Shown here: positions 1 through 5,878 of the stretch, piece by piece
Layout of the letters: every line of letters starts with the position of its first letter
Numbering within the stretch: the stretch's first letter is position 1
Source: Desulfobulbus sp.
Lineage (GTDB): Bacteria > Desulfobacterota > Desulfobulbia > Desulfobulbales > Desulfobulbaceae
Reading direction: 5' to 3'
Assembly: GCA_017998195.1 (NCBI GenBank)
Contig: JAGODN010000052.1
Span: 1-10,385, forward strand
Length of the DNA stretch: 10,385 nt
Position numbers and translations under genes: made by a program
The notes under the pieces: generated by a model
Told to the model about the DNA's origin: nothing
Seen by the model: only the letters and a program-made list of their open reading frames with translations
Database searches by the model: none

Positions 1-147
1 AGCGCCGCTCGGGCTGAAATTCGTGATCTCACGAGCCGGAACCAACGTTCCTTCTTCATAAGAAAGAGTTACTGAGTCTGCCAATCCAGTCCCTACAACC
101 ACCAAACTCCCCAACATCACCAGTCCAGCTACAAGCAGCTTCTTCAT
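1..147 (-). CDS. N-terminal part of an exported protein of unknown function (runs off the window)
   Basis: The first 49 codons are present and the rest lies beyond base 1. ATG at 147-145 is preceded by a GGAGG-type ribosome binding site with about 8 nt spacing, which fixes the start. The product begins MKKLLVAGLVMLG, then a hydrophobic stretch to about residue 19 and a likely signal peptidase I site after A23 (GLA|DS), so it is probably secreted or outer-surface. The mature part starts DSVTLSYEEGTLVP and ends EITNFSPSGA at the window edge. There is no lipobox cysteine. Codons such as TTG, CTT, GTA, GGA and ACT are common here but rare in the neighbouring genes, which hints at a different history. 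The mature start loosely recalls secreted PEP-CTERM-type proteins, but the C-terminus needed to decide is outside the window. No function is assigned. Confidence 0.75.
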   Translation of the reverse strand, partial: MKKLLVAGLVMLGSLVVVGTGLADSVTLSYEEGTLVPAREITNFSPSGA

Positions 148-290
148 CTTTCCGCCCTCCCGTTTAAGTGTCCTTCCCGTTGCACCAGCCCCCCCGCTGG
201 TGCTGGCGGGTGATTCCCGACATCGGTCCTTCCCTTGGACGGTCCGGTCACCAAGCCTTTCGATGCGCCCGTCCGGAAAAAAGACGTCTT
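148..290 (-). other. Long structured 5' leader of the exported-protein gene
   Basis: If transcription starts near 290, the leader is about 143 nt, long for a bacterial mRNA. Three helices can be read: 220-225 with 261-266 (6 bp, one G-U on the minus strand), nested inside it 234-238 with 251-255 (5 bp), and an 8-bp hairpin 182-189/196-203 (GCACCAGC/GCTGGTGC, 6-nt C/G loop) about 35 nt before the start codon. No T-run follows the last hairpin, so it is not an intrinsic terminator. I could not match the leader to a known riboswitch class. It may be a cis-regulatory RNA or simply an untranslated region that folds by chance. Confidence 0.35.
281..290. promoter_or_regulatory. AAGACGTCTT palindrome at the predicted transcription start
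   Basis: A perfect 10-bp palindrome lies just downstream of the TATAAT box at 297-302, spanning the predicted minus-strand start site. This is a plausible place for a dimeric repressor. No regulator is known and a short palindrome can arise by chance. Confidence 0.25.
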
Positions 291-296
291 GTATCA

Positions 297-324
297 ATTA
301 TACGCATACCCGGGTGTAGGGCAA
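297..324 (-). promoter_or_regulatory. Probable sigma70-type promoter for the exported-protein gene
   Basis: Reading the minus strand, TTGCCC (319-324) and a perfect TATAAT (297-302) are separated by 16 bp. A run of seven A on the minus strand (336-342) lies about 11 bp upstream of the -35, where an UP element would be. The only downstream gene on this strand starts at 147. Confidence 0.6.
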
Positions 325-388
325 GGGACAGCGAGTTTTTTTGTCGCCGGAAGAAAAAAAGAGGCGGGAGGTAAAACCGGAAAAGCGG

Positions 389-428
389 AAAAAAACGGCC
401 GACGGGACGGTCATCGTCCCTGCCGGCC
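389..428 (-). terminator. Intrinsic terminator after the cysteine synthase/CysRS-like gene
   Basis: On the minus strand a GC-rich hairpin (397-409 pairing with 415-428; 12 pairs, one bulge and one mismatch, 5-nt loop) is followed directly by seven T (389-395). It begins 15 nt after the stop codon at 444-446. This is a textbook Rho-independent terminator and separates the fusion gene from the exported-protein promoter. Confidence 0.85.
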
Positions 429-443
429 TGGTGCTGGCGGCGC

Positions 444-2771
444 TCAGTTCGCGGGCTCGTCGCTGCGCTCCCACACCGGGCCGGAGGCGGTGTCGTGGAT
501 GGTCACGCCCTGGCGGAGCAGTTCCTCCCGGGCCGAGTCGGCCGCGGTCCAGTCCTTGAGCTGGCGGGCGCGTTCGCGCAGGCGGATGAGCCGGTCGATC
601 TCCGGAGTCAGGGGGCACTGCTCCAGTTGGAGCACGCCGAGCACGATGTTCACCTGGCGCAGGGCCTCGAGCACGTCGTTCTTCTGCTCGTTGTCGAGCT
701 GCCCCTCCTGGACGATGGGATTGACATGCTTGATGAAATGGAACAGGGCGCCGATCGCCCCGGAGATGTTGAGGTCGTCGTGGATGGCGTCGGTGAACAC
801 CTTTTCCAGCTCGGAAATGTAGGCGGCGATATCCGGGTGGGGCAGGCCGGCGGGCAGGCAGAGCAGCTTGCGGGTGAACTCGTCGATCCGCCGGAGGGCG
901 GTGCGGGCCGCGTTCAGCCGCCGGAAGGAAAAGGGCAGCGGCTTGCGGTAGTGCACGCCGAGCAGCATGAAGCGCACCTCGCGGCCGGTGTAGCCGCGGT
1001 CGAGCACCTCCTGCAGGGTGACCACGTTGCCGGTGTCGCCGGCCATCTTGCGGCCATCGCGGAGCAGCTGGCCGGAGTGCAGCCAGTAGTTGGCCAGCGG
1101 CTTGCCGGTGAGCGCCTCGGCGATGGCGATCTCGTTCTCGTGGTGCGGGAACATCAGGTCCTGGCTGGCGGTGTGGATGTCGATGGTCTCGCCCAGGTAG
1201 CGGGTGGCCATGGCGCTGCACTCGATGTGCCAGCCGGGCCGGGCGTTGCCCCAGTCGGTCTCGTAGAACAGGCCGGTTTTCAGCTCCGCCAGGGTGGAGC
1301 GCTTGAGCAGGGTGAAGTCGCGCGGGTTCTCCTTCTCGTAGTTGTCGAGATCCACCGTCTGGCCGAGCTTGATCTTGCTCAGGTCGATGCCGGACAGCTG
1401 GCCGTATTTCTTGAACTTGGAGATGTCGAAGTAGATCGAGCCGAGCTTCTCGTAGGCGTAGCCCTTGTGGATGAGGCGGTGGGCGATCTCGATCATGTCG
1501 GCGACGTGCTCGCTGGCCAGCGGGTGGCCCGCGGCCGGCTCCACCCCGAGGGTCTCCGCCGCCTGCTTGAACTCGGCGATGTAGCGGCCGGTGAACTCGC
1601 CCAGTTCCTCGCCGGCGGCGATGGCGCCGGCGATGGTGTTGTCGTCCAGGTCGGTGAAGTTCATGTAGGTGGCCACCGGCCAGCCGCAGAAGCGCAACGA
1701 GCGGCCGATCAGGTCGGCGACGATGAACCGCCGGCAGTGGGCCAGGTTGGGCGAGGTGAAGGCGGTCGGGCCGCAGGCGTAGAGGGTCACCCGGTCGGCG
1801 TGAATCGGCCGGAACACCTCTTTGCGGCGGCTCATGGTGTTGAACAGCTTGAGCTGCGAGGCCTCGGGCTCGGCCTTGTGCTGCGGCTTGAACAGGGTGG
1901 TGCTCAGGTAGCGCTCGCCGCCGTCGGGCAGGATGGCGACGATGCAGCCGCTGTCCAGCTCGCGCGCCCGCTCGATGGCCGCGCTCACGGCCGCGCCGCT
2001 GCTCATGCCGGCGAACACGCCCTCCTCCGCGGCCAGCCGGCGGGCCGCGCTGAAGGCGTCCTCGTCGGCCACGTTGACGATGGCGTGCGGCAGGGTCTTG
2101 TCGAAGATGCCCGGCCGGTAGGACTCCTTCATGTTCTTCAGCCCCTGGATCTTGTGGCCCGCATGTGGCTCCACCGCGATCACCCGCACCTCCGGGTGGT
2201 GTTCGCGGAACCAGCGGGACAGGCCCATGGCCGTGCCCGAGGTGCCCAGGGTGACGATGATGTCGGTCACCCGCCCTTCGGTCTGGGCCCAGATCTCCGG
2301 GGCGGTGGTGGTGTAATGGGCCAGCCAGTTGGCCGGGTTGTTGAACTGGTCGGCGAGGAAGTAGCGCTCCGGGTACTCGCGGGCGAGCGCGTAGGCCTTT
2401 TCGATGGCGCCGTCGGTGGCCCGCTTGGCCGGGGTGAGGATGATCTCCGCGCCGTAGGCCTGCATGATCAGCCGCCGCTCGATGGAGGCCGACTCGGGCA
2501 TGATCAGCTGGCAGCGGTAGCGCTTGGCCGCGCACATCATGGCCATGCCGATGCCGGTGTTGCCGCTGGTGGCCTCGAGCAGGATCTTGTCGCGGGTCAG
2601 CTCGCCGCTCCGTTCCCCGGCCTCGACCATGGACAGGGCGACCCGGTCCTTGATCGAACCGCCCGGGTTGCGCGATTCGAGCTTGCCGAAGAGCTGGACC
2701 CGGTCCGCCGCCGGGTTGAGCCGGCGCAGCTCGACCAGCGGGGTATTGCCGATGAGTTCGATGATGTTCAT
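444..2771 (-). CDS. cysM-cysS: Fused CysM-type cysteine synthase and degenerate cysteinyl-tRNA synthetase-like protein
   Basis: 775 residues. Residues 1-297 are a complete fold-type II PLP cysteine synthase, closest to CysM by its LADQFNNP...HYTTT..EIW stretch. Seen there are the PLP lysine K41 in NPGGSIKDR, the TSGNTG loop at 68-73, the phosphate loop GTSGT at 176-180 and a late SSGAA motif at 257-261. It should make cysteine from an O-activated serine plus sulfide or another sulfur donor. Residues 306-771 align end to end with CysRS, including the C-terminal helical domain and the KDW.AAD tail. Zinc/cysteine ligands are kept (C333, C518, H543, E547; W514 in GWHIECSAM). ATP motifs are not: HIGH reads NLAH (342-345), KMSKS reads KMAGD (575-579), and HGGG reads HTAS (533-536). 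Domain one is probably active; aminoacylation by domain two is doubtful. No Shine-Dalgarno is visible, but the start gives the canonical CysM N-terminus. Confidence 0.93.
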   Translation of the reverse strand: MNIIELIGNTPLVELRRLNPAADRVQLFGKLESRNPGGSIKDRVALSMVEAGERSGELTRDKILLEATSGNTGIGMAMMCAAKRYRCQLIMPESASIERRLIMQAYGAEIILTPAKRATDGAIEKAYALAREYPERYFLADQFNNPANWLAHYTTTAPEIWAQTEGRVTDIIVTLGTSGTAMGLSRWFREHHPEVRVIAVEPHAGHKIQGLKNMKESYRPGIFDKTLPHAIVNVADEDAFSAARRLAAEEGVFAGMSSGAAVSAAIERARELDSGCIVAILPDGGERYLSTTLFKPQHKAEPEASQLKLFNTMSRRKEVFRPIHADRVTLYACGPTAFTSPNLAHCRRFIVADLIGRSLRFCGWPVATYMNFTDLDDNTIAGAIAAGEELGEFTGRYIAEFKQAAETLGVEPAAGHPLASEHVADMIEIAHRLIHKGYAYEKLGSIYFDISKFKKYGQLSGIDLSKIKLGQTVDLDNYEKENPRDFTLLKRSTLAELKTGLFYETDWGNARPGWHIECSAMATRYLGETIDIHTASQDLMFPHHENEIAIAEALTGKPLANYWLHSGQLLRDGRKMAGDTGNVVTLQEVLDRGYTGREVRFMLLGVHYRKPLPFSFRRLNAARTALRRIDEFTRKLLCLPAGLPHPDIAAYISELEKVFTDAIHDDLNISGAIGALFHFIKHVNPIVQEGQLDNEQKNDVLEALRQVNIVLGVLQLEQCPLTPEIDRLIRLRERARQLKDWTAADSAREELLRQGVTIHDTASGPVWERSDEPAN

Positions 2772-2816
2772 GGGATGTGCGCAGCAAGGGGGAAGCGATT
2801 GTCGGTTGGCGGCGCC

Positions 2817-2845
2817 AGCATAGCCGATTTCCCGGGAAAGGGCAA
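2817..2845 (-). promoter_or_regulatory. Probable promoter of the cysteine synthase/CysRS-like gene
   Basis: On the minus strand, TTGCCC (2840-2845) and TATGCT (2817-2822) are 17 bp apart, giving a leader of about 39 nt. The -35 overlaps the end of the T-run of the dciA terminator, so the fusion gene looks separately transcribed. The -10 matches consensus at only four of six positions. Confidence 0.45.
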
Positions 2846-2871
2846 AAAAAGCGCCGGTGCGGACCAGGCGC
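2844..2871 (-). terminator. Intrinsic terminator of the dciA-like gene
   Basis: On the minus strand the hairpin 2851-2858/2863-2871 (5 bp, single-base bulge, 3 bp, GC-rich 4-nt loop) is followed by seven T (2844-2850). It abuts the TGA stop codon at 2872-2874. Confidence 0.75.
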
Positions 2872-3348
2872 TCAGCCCGGCTCGTGGTCGGCGATGGTGC
2901 GCCACAGGCGCACCAGGGCCTCGCGGCAGGCCGGGTCGGGGATGGAGGCGGTCAGTTCGCGGAAGGCCTCTTCGCGTTTTGGGTCGATCCGGGCCTCTGC
3001 GGCCGGGTTGCGAACGCGATCCGGCTCGGCCACCGGCTGCAGGGCCCAGCGCAGGTCGCTGGCCGGCTCGTCCGCCAGGGCCTGGTTGACGCGGGCCAGC
3101 AGGTCGACCTTGAGGTACTGCAGGTGCTGCATGGCGGCCGAGTCCTGCACGTAAATCCACAGGACGTCGTGGCGGAACCAAGCCGGCGCGGTCACCTCGG
3201 CCACCCGCGGGCCGACGATCCGCGGCCACTCGCGCACCAGGTGAAAGAGCCGCCACTGGCGGGCCCACTCTTTGCGGGTGAACACCGCGGGCAGCACCGT
3301 GTCCAGGGAGCGCAGACCGTCCCGGCCCGCGCGCCGGTCACCGGTCAT
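2872..3348 (-). CDS. dciA: DciA-like DUF721 protein (replicative helicase loading)
   Basis: 158 residues. The N-terminal half carries the DUF721 pattern: W41 P R I V G 46, then a VAEVTAP segment (49-55), a hydrophobic strand with a tryptophan (VLWIYVQDSA, 62-71) and HLQYLKVDLLARVN (75-88). In bacteria without DnaC/DnaI loaders, DciA proteins bind DnaB and help load it at replication origins; that role is family knowledge and is not shown here. The C-terminal half (about 89-158) is charged and less conserved, as in other DciA proteins. The ATG at 3348 is preceded by a G-rich stretch that is only a weak ribosome binding site. The gene is transcribed away from the lap locus and ends at its own terminator, so it is not obviously linked to its neighbours. 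The family call is firm; the helicase-loading role is inferred. Confidence 0.8.
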   Translation of the reverse strand: MTGDRRAGRDGLRSLDTVLPAVFTRKEWARQWRLFHLVREWPRIVGPRVAEVTAPAWFRHDVLWIYVQDSAAMQHLQYLKVDLLARVNQALADEPASDLRWALQPVAEPDRVRNPAAEARIDPKREEAFRELTASIPDPACREALVRLWRTIADHEPG

Positions 3349-3615
3349 GGCCTGCCCCCGGCCCGTTTACCGGCCCGAACCCGTCGCCAAAAATCGACAA
3401 CCTTGCGCCACCTTTCATTTTTCACGAAAATACCTTGGCAAACGATCTTCTTTTCCCGTAAAAGTAATTATGTAATTCTCTCTGTTTGTCTGCCGGTGTC
3501 CGCAAAGGCCGACAGGCCGCCCGGTCCACCCCGCAACCGTCCCCGCCGCTTTAAGCCGCGAAAATCTGACGATACACCGGATTCATCGTTCCCACAATCC
3601 GAGGAGGAGCCCATC
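3349..3615. other. Divergent intergenic region between dciA and lapE
   Basis: This 267-bp gap separates dciA (leftward) from lapE (rightward). Bases of about 3400-3480 are much more AT-rich than the surroundings and are the likely promoter zone for both genes. Bases of about 3490-3600 would be the lapE leader; it contains a short GGCC-GACA-GGCC hairpin but no recognisable riboswitch. A strong ribosome binding site (GGAGG at 3603-3607) sits 8 nt before the lapE ATG. No tRNA or credible small gene was found. Confidence 0.55.
3435..3464 (+). promoter_or_regulatory. Candidate promoter for the lapE-lapG-lapD operon
   Basis: TTGGCA (3435-3440, five of six consensus bases) is followed after 18 bp by TAAAAG (3459-3464), a poor -10. 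The surrounding AT-rich sequence supports a promoter here, but the exact -10 is uncertain. The leader would be about 145 nt. Confidence 0.35.
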
Positions 3616-5013
3616 ATGCCTGTCAAGCGTTTTCATCTTTTCGCCGCGCTCAGTCTGCTGGGCAGTTTTGCCCTGTGCCCCGCCGCCCCGGCCGAAACCC
3701 TGCAGGAGGCCGTGCAGCGGACCATCGAATCCAACCCGGACGTGCGCGCCGTGGCCCACAACCGGCTGGCCCGGGACCAGGAGGTCAAGCAGGCGCGCTC
3801 CGGCTTCTTCCCCACCGCCGACCTGGAGGCCGGCGCCGGCAAGGACTACGTGGAAAAGCCCTTTGACGACGACCTCGAGCCCTGGCAGGTCCGGCTCGGC
3901 CTGCGCCAGAACCTGTTCACCGGCTTCGCCACCATGAACGAGGTCGACCGGCAGAAGGCCCGGGTCCAGTCCGGAGCCTGGGAGGTGCGCAGCACCACGG
4001 ACAACACCGCCCTCAAGACCAGCGAGGTCTACCTGGAGGTGCTCAAGAACGAGGCCATCCTCGCCCTGGCCCGCGAAAACCTGACCCTGCACGAGCGCAT
4101 CGCCGACCAGATCCGCCTGCGCAGCGAATCGGGCGTCGACCGCCGCGCCGACAATGACCAGATCCAGAGCCGCCTCAACCTGGCCCGCTCCAACGTGGTG
4201 GTCACCGAGCAGAACCTGCTCGACGCCCAGACCAACTACCTGGCCGTGGTCAGCCACATGCCCGCCCAGCTGAGCCGGCCGGAAATCGACGAGCATCTCC
4301 TCCCCGCCAGCCTGGAGGAGGCCGAGGAGCAGGCCCTGGCCGCCCACCCGCAGCTCCGCTCGGCCAACGCCGACATCGAGGCCCGGCGCAAGCAGGACGA
4401 GGTGGCGAAAAGCCCGTTCATGCCCACGGTCGACTTCGAACTCGACCAACTCTACGAGGAAGACACCAACTACAGCTCCTACTACGACGAGGACAAGGAG
4501 CGCGAGGATCTGCGCCTGTTCCTGCGGCTGCGGTACAACCTGTTCAACGGCTGGAAGGACGTGGCCCGCAAGCAGGAGACCTTCGAGCTCGTCAACGAGG
4601 CGCAGGAGATCCGCAACCACACCCATCGCCAGGTGATCGAATCCATCCGTCTCAGCTGGCGGGCGCACGAGGCGGCCAAGAAGAAGGTCGAGTACCTCCG
4701 CCAGCGGCAGCAGTTCGCCGCGGCCACGGCCAGCGCCTACACCAAGCAGTGGAACATCGGCGAGCGCACCCTGCTCGACGTGCTCGACGCCGAGGCCGAG
4801 CGGATCGACGCGGCCCGCCAGCTGACCACGGCCGAGTACGAGGGCCTCTACGCCCACTTCCGGGTTCTCAACGGCACCGGCCGGCTCATCCCCGCCCTGC
4901 AGCTGGCCTGGCCCGAGGAAGGCGCGGTCGACGAAGAGGAAGCCCCCGCCCGGGCCGAGGAGCCGCAGCCCGAACCGACCCGTGTTTCCCTGAACACCAT
5001 CAAAATCCAGTAA
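3616..5013 (+). CDS. lapE: TolC-family outer-membrane channel of a type I adhesin secretion system (LapE-like)
   Basis: 465 residues, the usual size for TolC-family proteins. ATG at 3616 has a strong ribosome binding site (GGAGG, 8 nt spacing) and gives a clear Sec signal peptide (MPVKRFHLFAALSLLGS..., cleavage after about A26 in PAAPA|ET). Two outer-membrane efflux repeats follow, at about 28-230 and 245-440, each beginning with the typical 'LQEAV..TIESNPDVRA' or 'LEEAEEQALAAHPQLRSA' helix. The second ends with GERTLLDVLDAEAE, a hallmark of the AggA/LapE branch. The protein should trimerise in the outer membrane and form the exit channel for a type I secreted adhesin, with LapB (downstream) and LapC (not in the window). 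The last 30 residues are Glu/Pro-rich. It lies upstream of lapG and lapD on the same strand, probably in one operon. The Lap assignment rests on that context. Confidence 0.88.
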   Translation: MPVKRFHLFAALSLLGSFALCPAAPAETLQEAVQRTIESNPDVRAVAHNRLARDQEVKQARSGFFPTADLEAGAGKDYVEKPFDDDLEPWQVRLGLRQNLFTGFATMNEVDRQKARVQSGAWEVRSTTDNTALKTSEVYLEVLKNEAILALARENLTLHERIADQIRLRSESGVDRRADNDQIQSRLNLARSNVVVTEQNLLDAQTNYLAVVSHMPAQLSRPEIDEHLLPASLEEAEEQALAAHPQLRSANADIEARRKQDEVAKSPFMPTVDFELDQLYEEDTNYSSYYDEDKEREDLRLFLRLRYNLFNGWKDVARKQETFELVNEAQEIRNHTHRQVIESIRLSWRAHEAAKKKVEYLRQRQQFAAATASAYTKQWNIGERTLLDVLDAEAERIDAARQLTTAEYEGLYAHFRVLNGTGRLIPALQLAWPEEGAVDEEEAPARAEEPQPEPTRVSLNTIKIQ

Positions 5014-5038
5014 GGGCCGATCGCGACGCCCCGGTTTA

Positions 5039-5075
5039 CCGGTCCGCCCCCTGTGCACGCCGGGGGGCGGACCGG
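5039..5075 (+). repeat. Perfect 13-bp GC-rich inverted repeat between lapE and lapG
   Basis: Bases 5039-5051 (CCGGTCCGCCCCC) pair perfectly with 5063-5075, leaving an 11-nt loop. It begins 25 nt after the lapE stop. No T-run follows, so it is not a classical terminator; it could protect the lapE mRNA end, mark a processing site or attenuate read-through into lapG. Confidence 0.6.
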
Positions 5076-5091
5076 CCTGTCTCCAGGCCGG
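5072..5091 (+). repeat. Second hairpin, sharing bases with the first
   Basis: Bases 5072-5079 (CCGGCCTG) pair with 5084-5091 (CAGGCCGG) around a TCTC tetraloop. Bases 5072-5075 are also needed by the 5039-5075 hairpin, so both cannot form fully at once. Confidence 0.55.
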
Positions 5092-5179
5092 CGCCGCGGC
5101 CCGGCCTTGCCGCCCCGACCTGCTGTCCCCGTTTCCGGCGTTCCTCGCCCACTTCCCCGGTCGCGCACCCGATACCCTG

Positions 5180-5878
5180 ATGATCCCCGGCGCCCTGCGC
5201 ACCCTCCCCGCCCGCCTGCCCGCCATCCTGAGCGTGGCCCTGCTGGCGCTCTTCGCTGCCGCGCCGGTGCGCACCGACGAGCAGCTCCTCCTGCCCGAAC
5301 GCACCCTGGCCCGGGCCGAACGCCAGTTCGGCGCGTCCGCCCGCGAGCGCCTGACGGCCTGGCAGGAACTGCTCCGCACCGGCCACAGTGGCGACGACCG
5401 GGCGAAAATCGAGCGGGTCAACCGCTTCTTCAACCGGCTCAACTTCGTCGACGACGCCCTTCACTGGCAAAAGACGGATTACTGGGCCACGCCGGTGGAG
5501 TTCCTCGCCAGCGGCGGCGGCGACTGCGAGGATTTCGCCATCGCCAAGTATTTCACCCTGCTCGACCACGGCATCGACGAACACAAGCTGACCCTCACCT
5601 ATGTCAAGGCGCTCAAGCTCAACCAGGCGCACATGGTGCTCACCTACTACCCCTCGCCCAGGGCTGAACCGCTCGTCCTCGACAACCTCGTGGACGCCAT
5701 CCTGCCCTCGTCCGAGCGGCGCGACCTCGTACCCGTGTACAGCCTCAACGGCTCCGGGCTGTGGCTCGCCCGGCAGCGCGGTCGCGGCAGGCAGGTCGGC
5801 GACAGCAGCCGGCTGCAGCGCTGGCAGGAAATGCTTGCGCGCATGACCCAGGAGTTCAACCAGGAGAAGACCCCATGA
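5180..5878 (+). CDS. lapG: LapG, periplasmic calcium-dependent cysteine protease of adhesins
   Basis: 232 residues, the size of LapG proteins (transglutaminase-like cysteine protease family, Peptidase_C93). The N-terminus has a signal peptide-like hydrophobic segment at about 13-28, so it acts in the periplasm. The catalytic triad is visible: C116 in GGGDCEDF, H151 in NQAHMV and D168 in LVLDNLVD. The acidic residues D115 and E117 flank the cysteine, as in the calcium site of known LapG enzymes. In the known system LapG cuts the N-terminal part of the LapA adhesin and releases it from the cell surface, unless LapD binds and holds LapG. The start is less certain: ATG 5180 has no good ribosome binding site and follows a 166-nt spacer with strong hairpins. 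The 3' end overlaps lapD by ATGA, so the two are translationally coupled. Calling it LapG is firm. Confidence 0.92.
   Translation: MIPGALRTLPARLPAILSVALLALFAAAPVRTDEQLLLPERTLARAERQFGASARERLTAWQELLRTGHSGDDRAKIERVNRFFNRLNFVDDALHWQKTDYWATPVEFLASGGGDCEDFAIAKYFTLLDHGIDEHKLTLTYVKALKLNQAHMVLTYYPSPRAEPLVLDNLVDAILPSSERRDLVPVYSLNGSGLWLARQRGRGRQVGDSSRLQRWQEMLARMTQEFNQEKTP

Noticed and set aside
182..203. 8-bp hairpin as an intrinsic terminator
   Set aside because: No T-run follows on either strand.
148..300. Cyclic-di-GMP (GEMM) riboswitch in the leader of the exported gene
   Set aside because: Only a short stretch resembles the GACGCAAAGCC core; the GGGCAAA segment, tetraloop helix and receptor strand are not found.
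495..3089. Very long plus-strand open frame opposite the cysteine synthase/CysRS-like gene
   Set aside because: It is antisense to a gene with clear family motifs and has the Val/Gly/Ala/Leu-rich, motif-free composition typical of shadow frames in high-GC DNA.
3435..3452. Sigma54 promoter at TTGGCA upstream of lapE
   Set aside because: The GG is not followed at the required spacing by the GC of a -12 element.
3365..5042. GTTTACCGG repeated at 3365-3373 and 5034-5042
   Set aside because: A 9-base match between two sites is expected many times by chance in 10 kb.
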